From: Mantis religiosa | Taxonomy: Eukaryota > Arthropoda > Insecta > Mantodea > Mantidae | Direction: 5' to 3' | NCBI GenBank assembly: GCA_030765055.1 | Contig: CM060953.1 | Location: 12,447,045-12,511,044, forward strand | Length of the DNA: 64,000 nt | In this document: piece by piece, positions 47,653-59,760 of the stretch | Layout: the number at the start of each line of letters is the position of its first letter | Numbering within the stretch: the stretch's first letter is position 1 | Program-made: the position numbers and the translations under genes | The notes under the pieces: model-generated | What the model was told of the DNA's origin: nothing | Seen by the model: only the letters and a program-made list of their open reading frames with translations | Databases searched by the model: none

Positions 47653-48418
47653 ATAGTAAGCAGTACAGGTATTTTATTCCACCTAAAAATACGACACATG
47701 GACACCCTGTATGAAAGGAAACGCATGATAAAACTCGATTACAAGGATCAAAGTCCTAGAATAGTTTACGTTTCAGGTAAGATATTATCCAGACCGGCAT
47801 TTATCTTGGAGCCTGCCACAGACATCCTGTTGTATGACGTTCCATCCTGCAAGTATATTATGTCTCAGGATATCTTAGAGCTTCATTTACTTCTCATGGC
47901 AGTAAACGATTTGTGTACAGGAGGAGGTAACGGAACAAACACGATACGCAGAAGGAGCAAGTTCATTGGGAATCAATACAACCAATAGGGAAGCGAAGAG
48001 GGTTTACGATGCGACATAAGCTAGTATACGACCCTGTTACTCTATCGTGACCAAGAAAGATTCTTCTCCCTAGAACCATCAGGTGATACGTAATTTGGTT
48101 TCTGCTGCATTTCACTAATGGAATGAGAGCGGAGGTCCTGTACAAGGTGCCTCAAAAGTCACTTCACAAAAACATTACCTTTCACTTTTACAAACACTTT
48201 TATCGACAACTGTCATGCCCATTTAAGGCAAAAAGTTCAGGTTGAAAGTGGAGGGCATCAAAAGGAATGCACTGCCTCACTGGATCCTAGGCTACAGCCC
48301 TTATTCTGGTGAAACAGCAGGGAAGAATTTGTGTGACTTACAAATGTTAACTAATAAATCTCTTTAAAACAACCTTTACGTGATCTGTTATTAATGCTGC
48401 AGATGTTAAAATCTATAT
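47653..48418. other. Unassigned spacer
   Basis: No gene is recognised. A 96-codon frame at 47698-47988 has no family signature. Confidence 0.3.
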
Positions 48419-49042
48419 TGTCACCCGAACGTCGGATCTCCCGATAGAACCGGCCGACAGTAGGGTCAGACGGGAAGCATTTAACCTACGCCTACCCATT
48501 TGTCTCGTGTCACTAACTGAAGGGATGATTAGGAGAGCGGCACGAGCCCTGTACCGTCTCTCTCCCCTCCCACCAGACGTCTGGAAACCTCGGGATAATT
48601 GTGCGCGCCACGAACCTTCCAGAAACGGCGATCATCCCTATGTAAGGCCTGCAGTTGGCGAGTCAGCTCAGATCCCAGCAGATCAATAAAAAACATACCT
48701 GACTCACTTCGCAGCTTAAGCCGCAAAGCGGCTAGTACTGCGGCAGAAGACACCCGGACGGGGAAAAAGAAAAATTGCCCCGCCCCACCAGGACTACCTC
48801 TGTAGTCAGCTCAGTTCTTGGCGAGCAGCCGTGAGGAGCGCCGAGTGTGTGAACGGACCGGAAGACTGTGAACGTGCATCGGAGGAGTTGTGCGTAATTG
48901 CGAGTGCATAGTGGACCTGTGACAGACGAACTGGTGAATTGTAACTGTGTGCGTTACGTAATTCTGTGTAATCGGCAAGTGTTTCAACTGTAATTCGGTG
49001 GAAATAAAGAACATTTTGAGTTTGTGCAATTGGACTTTTAAT
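48419..49042 (+). mobile_element. Possible solo LTR
   Basis: A block of higher GC starts TGTCACCCGAACG and ends near an AATAAA at about 49003 followed by a T-rich 3' part. This is reminiscent of a Gypsy-type LTR (R-U5 with polyadenylation signal). No clear TSD, primer-binding site or internal region is seen. The assignment is tentative. Confidence 0.25.
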
Positions 49043-50040
49043 TTCACGAACACACAAAGACATAATATTTCAATTTAATGCTGCAAATCAAATTGTTTAA
49101 ATTTTATCCCTTTATATGTATAACAAATCTAATGTAGCTAATTTATTTTGTTTGTATTATGCAATTAAACTTTCACAATGGATTTCAAACATACAAAATG
49201 GAACAGCTTGATCATCAAGTTAAGTAGTTACGTTTCTTTGACCTAATTAGTTTTCTACACTCACGCCACCCCCTGACCTGGCATTTAATTTACTGAAAAC
49301 AGCCTTTTGTTTGGTGATGCAAGTATTGATAGTGTTTTGTCTGTTGATATTTGTGTTTTAACCAGTGATACATTTGTGGTTATAACATTTATTAAAATAT
49401 CCTGATGATCGGAGATATGTACGCTACCGAAACTTCGATTTCTAATCGTATTTTTACATGGATTGTTTACCGAGAAGATCTTGAACATAGAGGAATGGTT
49501 TTTCTAGATTAGTTTCTAGAAGTACGAGCAGCAAGACATTAATTTTAAAATGATATACCTTGATTGCTCTTTACATGTAAATTCAACGACATATGAACAA
49601 TAGAAGATGTATTAATACACGCTGAGTATTCCAAGGAACACAGTAATTACAGGAGGTGCTGTATTACGCTGTCTCCGGTATACTCTGAAGTGAATATTTG
49701 ATGAAAGTTTACGGTCTTACCCAGTTTGTACGTGTTCTAGTAGAGAAGCGAGAGATTTGAACACGCGATTGTCTGTAGAGCACGTCAACCACGAACCGGA
49801 TACTGCAGACGTTCTGTTAGTAAACCGCTCGATAAATTTGGCGCTTTAATTTCCTTTCTTTCACACCAAAAATGTAATGTGCTAGTGGGTAAGTGAACTA
49901 ACTTCCTGTCTTTGTCATCCGGAACCAATAAGCTTCCAACATGATAAGATGCCAACCATAACACATTAGCCTGAGTTGTCTCTCAGCCTTTGCAACATTT
50001 GTTATGCTATTATATCTGAAATTAATACGTTGGTTCATAT
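49043..50040. other. Unassigned AT-rich DNA
   Basis: No gene is recognised. Confidence 0.3.
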
Positions 50041-51088
50041 AGGTTGTTTCAAAACGACACCGAACAATTATAGCCGTTTCGTAGTTTATAACTTACGTAG
50101 TCCGTATTTCGGTGTCGTAGCTTCATAATTCTGTTAGGTATAATTTTATACAGTATTAAATATTACATCATTTTCTGATTAGGCAGCGCAGGAACTACTG
50201 GTGTGCGAACCTCGAATGTTGTTATTGGGACACTCGTGCCACGAAAACAAAAACATTACTCATTGCTCTCTATCAGTGACCCTAGTCTGCCTTTCAGGTA
50301 ATGAGGCAAAGGGCAGTTACTTGTGAAAAAGTCGACTAATGATTCGGACAGTTGAAGGTTGCTCTTCAGTGTAAAACTACACATTTCTTCCTAACAGGGA
50401 CGACTTTGTGTGTACTTAGATAACAAATCCAAGCAATATGGAGCGCTATACGAACGTCGAAAAGACGGATATGGTTTTGATGGATGGAAGAGCTGAAGGG
50501 AGTTCAAGAAACGCACCATTAATTTAGTTTCATTAAAAATATGAATTGTAAAAATAGTTACATCAATGATAATATTTATTTGTTTAACTTCAGAGCATTT
50601 TGTTATGATCTTAACTATACAATACTTTCAACAACTTACTGTAAATATCAACAGCTTCCTTTTCAGTTACAAATGCTTTATTTAGTATTATCAAACACGT
50701 CAAATAAAATGCTTTTCTCATTTCATAAGGCGTTTAGTTTTGGTTAATTTATCTACAATTCTGTTATGTTGTTTTCTGTTCTATTTATCATTTAATGCTT
50801 CCATCCTCAGCCTCACTAACATTAACTTCCCTCTAAAAGGATAAGTTGCATTTGTCCACCAGCTTATTTGTCATCATGGACTGCTGTAACGGAATTTTAG
50901 AACACGTTAAACATTCATAAGCAATAACTAAGCAATAGCTTCTTTATTGCGGTTTCATAAGCCTAATCCACACTCATTCTGCAGCATTTTTTACGCGGCT
51001 CTATTGGCGGTAAAAACTATTTTATCTGTCACATAGAAACTGAGCAACTACTTCTATATATTTGTTCGGTATCGTTTTGAAACACCCT
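50041..51088. mobile_element. 1.05-kb TIR element (MITE-like)
   Basis: Ends are inverted over about 33 bases with a few mismatches: aggttgtttcaaaacgacac at the left, and at the right the reverse complement agggtgtttcaaaacgatac. Both continue into accgaacaa and an AT-rich stretch. The interior has only short frames. The TSD is unclear in an AT-rich flank, and the superfamily is not assigned. Confidence 0.65.
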
Positions 51089-51825
51089 GTATATAACATG
51101 GTGACTAAATAAGAAAGTATTTCTGTCAATAGCATTTATAAAACTAAGTTACACCTCCCATGAGTTTTGTGAGGTATCTAAGTGACGTCGTCCTTAACTC
51201 AAAATGCTACAATTCATATTTTAGACTCATTTTTTTCTATGATCATATTTTTTATTTCCAAACCATTTAAAAATAACTTAATGCTGTGAAATAAATATAT
51301 TTACTAATATCTAATCTGTAGAACAAAATAGAAACAGCCTTCCTAATATAAAAAGGCAATATGGTTTTAATAAACACTTTTTCATTCTTGCATTAAAGGG
51401 AGTCATAAAAGCCTTATATGACAAATTTTGACTTTTTTCAGTTTTTCTGCACATTATGAAAATATAATCCATCCTGATTAAGTTGACATATGTTTTATTA
51501 CAACAAACCAATATTTACTATTTTAAATTAATTTATATAAATGTAACTGCAATCCTTTAATTTTTTTTTAAAATCCTAGCAAGGTTTCATAAAACAAATT
51601 ATAACTTTAAAATTATTCGGTCTAGAAGGCTGTGGTTTGTCTTATATTTTAGGGGAAATTCTGATTCATATGTTGGCTAATCTGGAATTCAATATTGCAT
51701 TAGAGTTTTGTGGTTAATGTTTGTTTAATGATATAAACAAGTGGTAATATCTTGGCTATTTGTATATTTTTATATTGTACTCAGTATTTTTGTCTTGTTT
51801 TCACAATAACAAAACATAAACACTT
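51089..51825. other. Unassigned AT-rich DNA
   Basis: No gene is recognised. Confidence 0.3.
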
Positions 51826-52530
51826 GTTTATAAAGAGAAAAAACAAAGGCAATCAACATTATAGAACATATCCTGTGGTAGAAAAAGATGTAATTACACA
51901 ACAATGTGAAAATCTAGTGTTGACCAATCCTGTTGCGAATGTTGAATCTCCGCCCAGTGCTTCTAAAAGGAAATTACACAACACAGAAAACAAGTATAGT
52001 AACATTAATGAAGATAAAACAGATATAAATATATTAATTTTAATATATTAAGTTTAGTTATTAGTGACTTTGTCAGTTGTGATATCTGTGGCGGGAAATG
52101 AATCTGCATGAAAATGTTTCTCAAAGAAATGGCATAGTAAATAACCTAACAGTAAAGTGAGAACATGAGGAATTTTTACACGTCAGAAAAACATGAAAAT
52201 AAACCCAGCTTTTTAAAAATAATTTGAGGTTATTTTATGGACTTAGATCTATTGGAAAGGAATTTTCAGCTGGCGAGGTACTTTGTAGTATGGTAAATCT
52301 CCCCAACCCACCAAATAACATTATTCGCTACACATCATAGTGGGAACAAGTGTGAAAAAGGCAGCTGAAGACTCAATGAAGGCTGCTATAAGTGATTTTA
52401 TAGTAGAAAATGATAATTGTACTGACTAAGCTACTATATATTTCGATGGATTTTGGCAAAAAAAGAGGCTTTCAATCAAAAAATCATATGCATCTATTTT
52501 AGTTTTACTTCAACATAATTTTCTCAATAT
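51826..52530 (+). pseudogene. Mutator-like transposase relic
   Basis: The piece at about 52220-52500 reads LRLFYGLRSIGKEFSAGEV, LCSMVNLPNPPNN, then after stops and a shift KAAEDSMKAAISDF and ATIYFDGFWQKKRLSI. This order (YGLRSIGKG, MNLPPPP, AAEDSM, D-G-WQKRG) is what I know from the Mutator-like transposase domain common in arthropod and cnidarian genomes. An upstream frame (VEKDVITQQCENL, then PPSASKRKL, ending 52051) may be its N-terminal part. There are several stops; it is inactive. Confidence 0.6.
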
Positions 52531-54100
52531 GAAATCCCCGTTTTCTATAAACCATTAGTAATATCTCCATACAAATTTTATGACATAATCCACATTTTAT
52601 AGTAATGTTGTGAATCCTCAGAGAGTCCATTTCCGCAAAAGGATTATTTTTAAAAAATAAAAAGTTCAATTTTTGACGAAAAAATTAGAACTAAAGTAAA
52701 AAAAAAAAAATATAAAATGTGTACTACCTTAGATTCTTATACGAATGAGGATCAGTACATTTAGGAACAACCAATACATACACTGTAAAAAATCTGGATT
52801 TCTACACCCAATAGATCCTCAGAAAACGGGGCATTAATATTCCCATTTTAACATAAGTAATATAAGGTTTTACGACTCCCCAAAAATTCAACACACAACA
52901 CCGAGTTTAAATCAGCAATAATTTAAAAAGCTGCATTTGTCAATATCGGAATGAGATATATATTTGTTAACTGTTTATTATGAACAGTCCAAATGTTGAA
53001 TCATCTTTACGTACCAGTGGATTTAAATGCAAATCTAATACACGTTTTTACAGCGTACGTAAAGTGAGGTTAGATCTCCCGTTAAGACCAATTTCCAGCT
53101 CAGATTAGAGGGATGCACATGACGCAAATAGCCAGTAATTTCAGATGACTACTGTGGTGCAAGCTATTTATATTTATTTACAATAAATATGTCCTTTAAT
53201 GATGAAACACCTTATTAAATATAGCGATAACTTTGTTGTGCCATTGCGAACGCATGTGGTCGCGGAGTGATACAAACGGTTGATCTGATGTGCTGCTTGT
53301 TCAAAACATAGCTCGCTTCATAACTGTCATTAAAACTTCAGCACGTAAATATAATTCCAAATGAAGATCGTTTGAAGTGACACTTGCTACGTAACGTTGG
53401 CAATATGGTGAATAAGATTTTTATTGCTGACATAGAAAGCCAGTTCTAGTTTGTCCAGAGAAGTTGAAGTAAACATAGTTCACGTAAGTCACCAATCCCT
53501 TGCAATTTGTTTGTTTGGAATTGCTCTTTGCCTTAAAATAGAGTTGGGAGCTTCCACCTGACGTTGCAAATGCTGAAGAAGTTGAGGAAAGTTGCAGACA
53601 TTAGTGGCTTCCCCCTGTAATCATTCACAAAATGAAAAGGAGACAGCGTTGGCCATTTCATTGACCTCAAGAAACTGTCGGTTCTTGAGTGCATCTGCCG
53701 GTTTTTCCCATCGGGAATACCAAATAGGAAAGAGCAGGCAGAAGGATGACAAAATAGAGATGTGGAGAGACAGAGCAAGTGAGACATTAAGAAAGAGAAC
53801 GAACGGAGTATCCGATATTGACTCCCAACTTTTCCTGCAGCTCCGAGGAGTTGAAAGCCGATTTGAAGTGGAAGGAGAAAGGAATTTTGGGTGAAGAAAA
53901 GCCAGGATGAAAGAAATTCAGTGGAAACGCTGCTAGCAGCTCGGTGTCTAACCCTCGCCCCCTTCTCCAGTCGTTTGATTGTGCATTGCATGCTCTTTCT
54001 GATTGCAAATCAATAAATGAATAAGTTTTGTGCCTTGCTGACCCCTGTCTATTGCAAGTCAAGTGTTAACTACAATTTGGCTGCTCAAATCAGAATCAGA
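52531..54100. other. Unassigned, 1.6 kb
   Basis: AT-rich to 53500, then a mixed-composition block (53530-54060) with overlapping frames on both strands and no recognised family. Confidence 0.3.
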
Positions 54101-55425
54101 ACTTCTGTATGTTTGTTACTGCTTGTACGTGGGTCATAGCAACAGTGAGCTTCTGTTGTCTCAGTTTAGTGTATCACTTATGAGTAGTGTGATCTCACAT
54201 CCGCTTTAACGTTAGAAGTTCATTTGCCAATGTTTCGACTTGACTCTCGAAATAAAACATCAATTTCTCTATGTTTGTTAATACTTGTACGTGGGTCATA
54301 ACAGCAGTGAGCTTCTGTTGTCTCAGTTTAGTGTATCGCTTACGAGTAGCGTGATCTCACATCCGCTTTAACATTAGAGGTTTATTTGTCAATGTTTCGG
54401 CTTGACTCTCGAAATAAACCATCAATTTCTCTATGTTTGTTACTGCTTGTACGTGGGTCATAACAGCAGTGAGCTTCTGTTGTCTCAGTTTAGTGTATCA
54501 CTTACTAGTAGCGTGATGTGACATCCGCTATAACATTAGAAGTTCATTTGACAATGTTTCGGCTTGACTCTCGAAATAAAACATCAATTTCTCTATGTTT
54601 GTTACTGCTTGTACGTGGATCATAACAGCAGTGAGCTTCTGCTGTCTCAGTTTAGTGTATCACTTATGAGTAGCGTGATCTCACATCCGCTTTAACATTA
54701 GAAGTTCATTTGACAATGTTTCGGCTTGACTCTCGAAATAAAGCCTCAATATCTCTATGTTTGTTACTGCTTGTACGTGGATCATAACAGCAGTGAGCTT
54801 CTATTGTCTCAGTTTAGTGTATCACTTACGAGTAGCGTGATCTCACATCCGCTTTAACATTAGAAGTTCATTTGTCATTGTTTCGACTTGACTCTCGAAA
54901 TAAAACATCAATTTCTCTATGTTTGTTACTTCTTGTACGTGGATCATAACAGCAGTGAGCTTCTGTTGTCTCAGTTTAGTGTATCACTTACAAGTAGCGT
55001 GATCTCACAACCGCTTTAACATTAGAAGTTCATTTGTCAATGTTTCGGCTTGACTCTGGAAATAAAACATCAATTTCTCTATGTTTGTTATGGCTTGTAC
55101 GTGGGTCATAACAGCAGTGAGCTTCTGTTGTCTCAGTTTAGTGTATCACTTACGAGTAGCGCGATCTCACATCCGCTTTAACATCAGAAGTTCATTTGTC
55201 ATTGTTTCGACTTGACTCTCGAAATAAAACATCAATTTCTCTATGTATGTTACTGCTTGTACGTGGGTCATAACAGTAGTGAGCTTTTGTTGTCTCAGTT
55301 TAGTGTATCACTTATCTCACATCCGCTTTAACATTAGAAGTTCATTTGTCAATGTTTCGGCTTGACTCTCGAAATAAAACATCAATTTCTCTATGTTTGT
55401 TACTGCTTGTACGTGGGTCATAAAC
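54101..55425 (-). repeat. 162-bp satellite from a pogo-like transposase end (about 8 units)
   Basis: gtttgtta recurs at 54111, 54273, 54435 and 54597 (exact 162-bp spacing) and so on to 55395. One unit near 55310 lacks 12 bp. Each unit on the minus strand contains the codons for EKLMFYFESQAETLTNELLM and LKRM, a stop, and about 60 bp of 3' UTR. The first unit, at 55425 and below, is joined to the upstream coding sequence. Confidence 0.95.
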
Positions 55426-55700
55426 ACAGCTGGTCCATCAGCACTCTCTGAATCTAAATACTCACTTTCATTTTCAGTAACACTGCATGATGCAATAATG
55501 ATTTCCTCTGTAATTGGTTTATAACCTTCATCATTGTCGCCATCAACATTGGAAAAGTCATCAATATGTTTATGTGTATAATCAATGTGTATAAAATCTT
55601 CTTCCACACTTACTTTTTGTTCTTCTATCTTGTTCTCTGGCGAGTCACACACATCGGACCACAACGTTTTCCATGACTTTAATAAAGCTTCTCTTCCAAC
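55317..55700 (-). pseudogene. Pogo/Tigger-like transposase C-terminal fragment
   Basis: The minus-strand frame reads EALLKSWKTLWSDVCDSPEN, then an acidic linker (SVEEDFIHIDY, DDFSNVDGDNDEGY, TENESEYLDSESAD) and ends YFESQAETLTNELLMLKRM before a stop at 55317. In Tigger/pogo proteins a W-K-W segment, an acidic spacer and a final E-Q-x-LL-LKR helix occur in this order. The match is by pattern only. Upstream catalytic parts are absent. Confidence 0.5.
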
Positions 55701-56519
55701 CTAGGAGGGGTGAGTGCAAAGAATTGGAGCAATGTACCTGATGAAAAAAGCGATTACTAAGACATTTACTACGCTCAGAGGAAACTATGGAACGGTATGC
55801 AGATACGGCGTAAATCGAGATTTGTCGGGAAGCCCTACCTGATAGCAAAGTGTCATAGTTCATTATTGCAGCAGATTAAGTGTTAGAGATCTAGGTACGG
55901 TTCTGTCGTGCATATTCCCTAAGCAAGTAGGTGGACACTTTTATGTCTGCAGCACTGCATAACAATAGTTGGAAAAGAGTGTGAAAGCACTTTAGGCGGA
56001 CGTTCATCTGTTTTCAGTCGTTCGTTTTCAAACGTAATCAAAGCGTGTGATGAACCGCAAAATTGCATCTTTTACTCCCGAAACGGTTCATTTGCGGGGG
56101 TATATCATTAGTATGCATCGTTTGATTACATCCACACTGATAATTACGTGAATTGGGGACCAGACCATAAGAAACTCTAACATTGACGAACTGTGTTAAC
56201 TAAAGCTTTGGAAACACCACGTAAAATTATCCACACAAGAAAAGGTTCAAGTTGCTTGCTCCCTTAACACCAACTATATCGCTTTAAATAACTTAATTGC
56301 ATAGACAGAATGTATTAACTCCTTATGTTTATATAGTCAACATAGGATTTAATATTTAGGAATACGCAACGAATTATGTCTCTGGCATAAGCACAAGTTC
56401 ATCTCCCACAGGGAGCTGCACGCCGACTCTGAAAACAACTCTGATATTCGCTCGTGAACTGTTATGTGTTTCAAATGGGAAGAGTTCTGGAGTCCAGCTA
56501 ATCAGATGCCATATCACAC
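55701..56519. other. Unassigned spacer
   Basis: No gene is recognised. Confidence 0.3.
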
Positions 56520-56776
56520 TCAAATGAAATGAAATGTGTAGTGTTTAAAGCCCGCTTTTACTACATACGGCACCGCAGGCGATGACACTGATGATACATG
56601 AGATGAAGATGGAACAGCGGTGGAATGAGATGGCGGGGAAAACCGGAGATCCCGGAGAAAACCCGCCCCAACGCCGTGTTGTCCACCACAAATCACACTT
56701 TGCGGTCGCCTGGGATCGAACCCGGGCCGCCTTGGTGAGAGCCAAGCGGTCTAACCACTGAGCCACGGCGTGGCCG
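56520..56776 (-). mobile_element. SINE-A copy 3
   Basis: A well-preserved copy on the minus strand with tRNA-like A box (tggctcagtggttag) and B box (gggttcgatccc). An 8-bp direct repeat (tatcacac) lies at 56512-56519 and 56777-56784. The minus-strand tail is atttcatttcattt. Confidence 0.88.
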
Positions 56777-56784
56777 TATCACAC

Positions 56785-56968
56785 CCAGCTTGTTACCCCA
56801 CTCCTTTTATATTTCCTTCTCTTTCGCAGGTCTGCTTGGCGCTAGATGTAAGGGTAAGCGAATTATATTTTACAAGCTTTTACAATGATGCGGTTGCAAA
56901 AATCAAAATTGGAAAAAGCATTTTCGCAAATTATGTATATTTTAAAATATTATAACTATAATTATAGT
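56785..56968. other. Unassigned spacer
   Basis: Nothing is recognised. Confidence 0.3.
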
Positions 56969-57178
56969 TTATGAATTACCTGTTTTTCTAATCCAAATGC
57001 GGGACACACCTGTTTTACCTACACCACACGCTTCAGCAGTAAGCCGTTGAGCATTTTGGAAATCGAGCTGATTTCTATATTTGTCACTGCCCAATTTTTT
57101 GAAGAACGTGTACACCTTAAAAACTATACTTCGAGCTTTTTCACTCGCCAGTAAATTCACCGCAAGAAGTGATTGCAC
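56969..57178 (-). pseudogene. Transposase N-terminal helix-turn-helix fragment
   Basis: The minus-strand frame reads ASEKARSIVFKVYTFFKKLG, then QNAQRLTAEACGVGKTGVSR. This is a DNA-binding helix-turn-helix like the N-terminus of IS630/Tc1-related DDE proteins of insects (RxxVxxVYxFF, then T-A-x-A-T/C-G-V). No catalytic part is seen downstream, so it is a fragment. Confidence 0.4.
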
Positions 57179-58238
57179 TATTTAAGTCTTACTCTATTGT
57201 TGTGTAAAGAACAACTGAATGATATTGAGTAAATAAACACTTCTTATCCAGCATTCATTCATAAACATAAGCATACAGCATTCCACAGACTAACAGAAAA
57301 TGAAGTGTTTGCTCTTTCTCGAATTTAACACCTTGACCTATTCACAGTAATTCTTTTATCACGTCATGTCAGTAGTTTAAATTTCATTTCTGAGTAACGA
57401 AAAGTATATGTGCATATATACACACCCACCATTGAACTCTCTAGAGTAAATAGATGTTACGAACCATTCATAAACAAAGATATAATGTGACCAGACACGT
57501 TCTGCCAGGGCAGCAGGAAATTTACTGTTTCCTCTCGCTCGAATTGGCTTATTTAAGTAATTCTTTTATCACGTCATGTCAAACATTTACGTTTCAGTTC
57601 TGAGTAATTACAAATATACGTACACGCATACATGCCAACCAATAAGGATATTCACTACAGTGCTTACGTCACGATTTATTGTTATAATACAGGTAATAGT
57701 GTTTTATTTATTTGTATTAGAAAAACTATTTGAGCTAAAAATATGGGGTTTTCATGGTTATGTTAGATACATTACTTTGTACCTTCCACATGGATCAGTT
57801 TTGGCGAAATCTGAATTTTTAACTTAGCGCGAATAGTATTTCATACAAATTGATTAGGTTGGCGCTCCTCACACACCACTTAGCGGGAATGCAATATGAC
57901 AACACCGCAGGACCCTGCTTGGTTGCTCGTCTAGTAGCGCGGACAAACACCTTCCCATTTGAAACACATTTAATACTTCATTGAACTACTTCGTGAACTA
58001 CCTCTTCCACTGTCCGCCAATTCTTTACCAAGCAGCCAAACTCCATGACTCGTAAACTGCTTCACTGCACAGAGTCCTCAACACGGAGCCGCAATCATCG
58101 ACTGACACTCAAAGGTCGAGACACAAGGAAAGCGCACCAGGCCTCTTACCGAATTTATATACATCCTTGCCGGGGTGACAGATCGTTTCAATAGTCGAAT
58201 ATTCTCGAATTATATTCCAGAACGGTATTTGCGCAGTA
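57179..58238. other. Unassigned, 1 kb
   Basis: No gene is recognised. Confidence 0.3.
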
Positions 58239-58446
58239 ATAGTGCGACCCTGACTTCATGACGTCACGTTCAAGAGGCCACGAGTTCGATCTCTATCGGA
58301 ATGAGTTATCTGCATAACGGGATTTTCGGGATGTTCTCTCATCCTGACAGATGAATGTCTGGTAGCTCTAAGCTCTATGTACCCTGGCCTCCTTTTAGCA
58401 TCATTTTACCAACTTCATTTATCGTCCGATATGACTTTACGTTGAT
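58239..58446 (+). mobile_element. Solo SINE-C, progenitor type of the 108-bp satellite
   Basis: The tRNA-like head (agtgcgaccctgacttcatg, B box gagttcgatct) is followed by ggattttcggg and then exactly one copy of the satellite monomer (cagatgaatgtctggtagc, ctctatgtaccctgg, cgtccgatatgac), ending tttacgttga. It shows the monomer as a SINE tail without amplification. Confidence 0.75.
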
Positions 58447-58595
58447 CGTAAATAAAAAATGGTATTTAAGTACCTATGGCATAGCTCGTAAGTCGCAGCA
58501 AACCATCCGTATCTCATTTAATATGAGTTCTCCTAGTGGTTTCCCGGGAAAATACAAGTCAGATGGAAAATTCAATGTAGTGCTGGCATGTCGGC

Positions 58596-58680
58596 CATGG
58601 TAGCTTAGTGCTAAATGCAATCAGAAGTATAACGTGAGATACGTGGGTCAAATTCCGGCTATGACATTGAAGTCTGCAGT
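58596..58680 (+). mobile_element. SINE-B fragment, diverged
   Basis: ggccatggtagcttagtgc and gggtcaaattccggctatgac align to the SINE-B tRNA-like head in plus orientation. The tail is lost. Confidence 0.55.
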
Positions 58681-58881
58681 CATCTGTAACTTTACAAAAA
58701 CGAATATATTTCACATAAAGCGCTCTTATAGTCTACTCTAAGTAGACTAAATCCTAGTAGACTCTAGTCTAAATACTCTTATAGTTTACCAATAATACGA
58801 AAGTTATTCATGAAAGAGAGTTCAGAGGTTATTCGCAGAAAATCGAACATATAATTTTGTCACCCAAATGCCTTAAACATA

Positions 58882-59760
58882 CGGGGGCTGTTCAATAAAG
58901 GATGATCATAATCCTTTTACGTTCATAATTTTTACCACTGAAATTCAGTCTTATTATATTCTGTTAGCTTAATGTGAAACAAACACGCCGTAGTAGTTTC
59001 ATTGTTGGTACTCCTGGTTCCCGCCTGTGAGAACCAGGCAAGTTCATACATGTTCAGTATCGCCCACTGCTGTAATGGAGGTAACATGCAGTTAAAGTTG
59101 ATGTTAGAGGAAGATCCGGAGTTTATTACAAACGTAATCACTGCTGATGAAACTTGGCTACATCATTTTGATCCTGAGAGCAAACAGCAAAGCTCATTGT
59201 GGAAATCTCCTTCATCACCAACCCGCAAAAAAGCAAAAGTGATTGCTTCTGCTGGGAAAGTTATGGTCATCTCATTCTTTGATATTCATGGAATTGTTTA
59301 TCAGCATGTTGTACCTGCACACACATCAGTAACTGGACAATACTACAGAAATATCCTGAAAAGATTGCAAGTCCATATCAAGTCCAAAAAACGACATTTC
59401 CGTGAACCATGCTGGATGCCGCACCATGATAATGCGCGGTCGCATATTGGCAAAGTTGTTGCTGAATATCTTGCAAAAATCAACTTGAAGTACATCGCCC
59501 ACCCTCTCTATAGTCCGGATTTAGCCCTGTGTGACTTTTTTCTATTCCCTAACTAGAAGAAACGCCTTCGTGGGATACATTATCCATCATCAGAAGCAGT
59601 GGTGAACGCTGCGGATGCGATTTTGAAGGATCTCTCAAAAATTGTTTCCAGCATGTCTTTGAAGACTGGGACAAGTATATCGCATTCAGGGGAGACTATT
59701 TTGAGAAGTACCATCAAAATTATGAGGATGAGTAAAGGTACGTTGTATAATTAAAACACT
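58882..59760 (+). mobile_element. Mariner M2c with internal deletion
   Basis: TA at 58880-58881 precedes the left end (cgggggctgttcaataaagg). The 5' UTR matches M2a, but just after the start codon (ATG at about 59076) the sequence jumps to atgcagttaaag, losing about 400 bp. ADETWLHHF and HHDNARSH follow. The third Asp region (YSPDLALCDFF) is readable, a stop occurs at about 59554, and the family's C-terminus (FEDWDKYIAF, then GDYFEKYHQNYEDE) ends at 59735. No right TIR is seen. Confidence 0.85.

Noticed and set aside
48419..49042. Complete LTR retrotransposon
   Set aside because: Only one LTR-like block is seen; there is no primer-binding site, gag/pol or second copy. Kept only as a tentative solo LTR.
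53533..54062. Overlapping frames of 91-152 codons on both strands
   Set aside because: They are mutually overlapping with no domain pattern or homologous copy in the window. Not called as genes.
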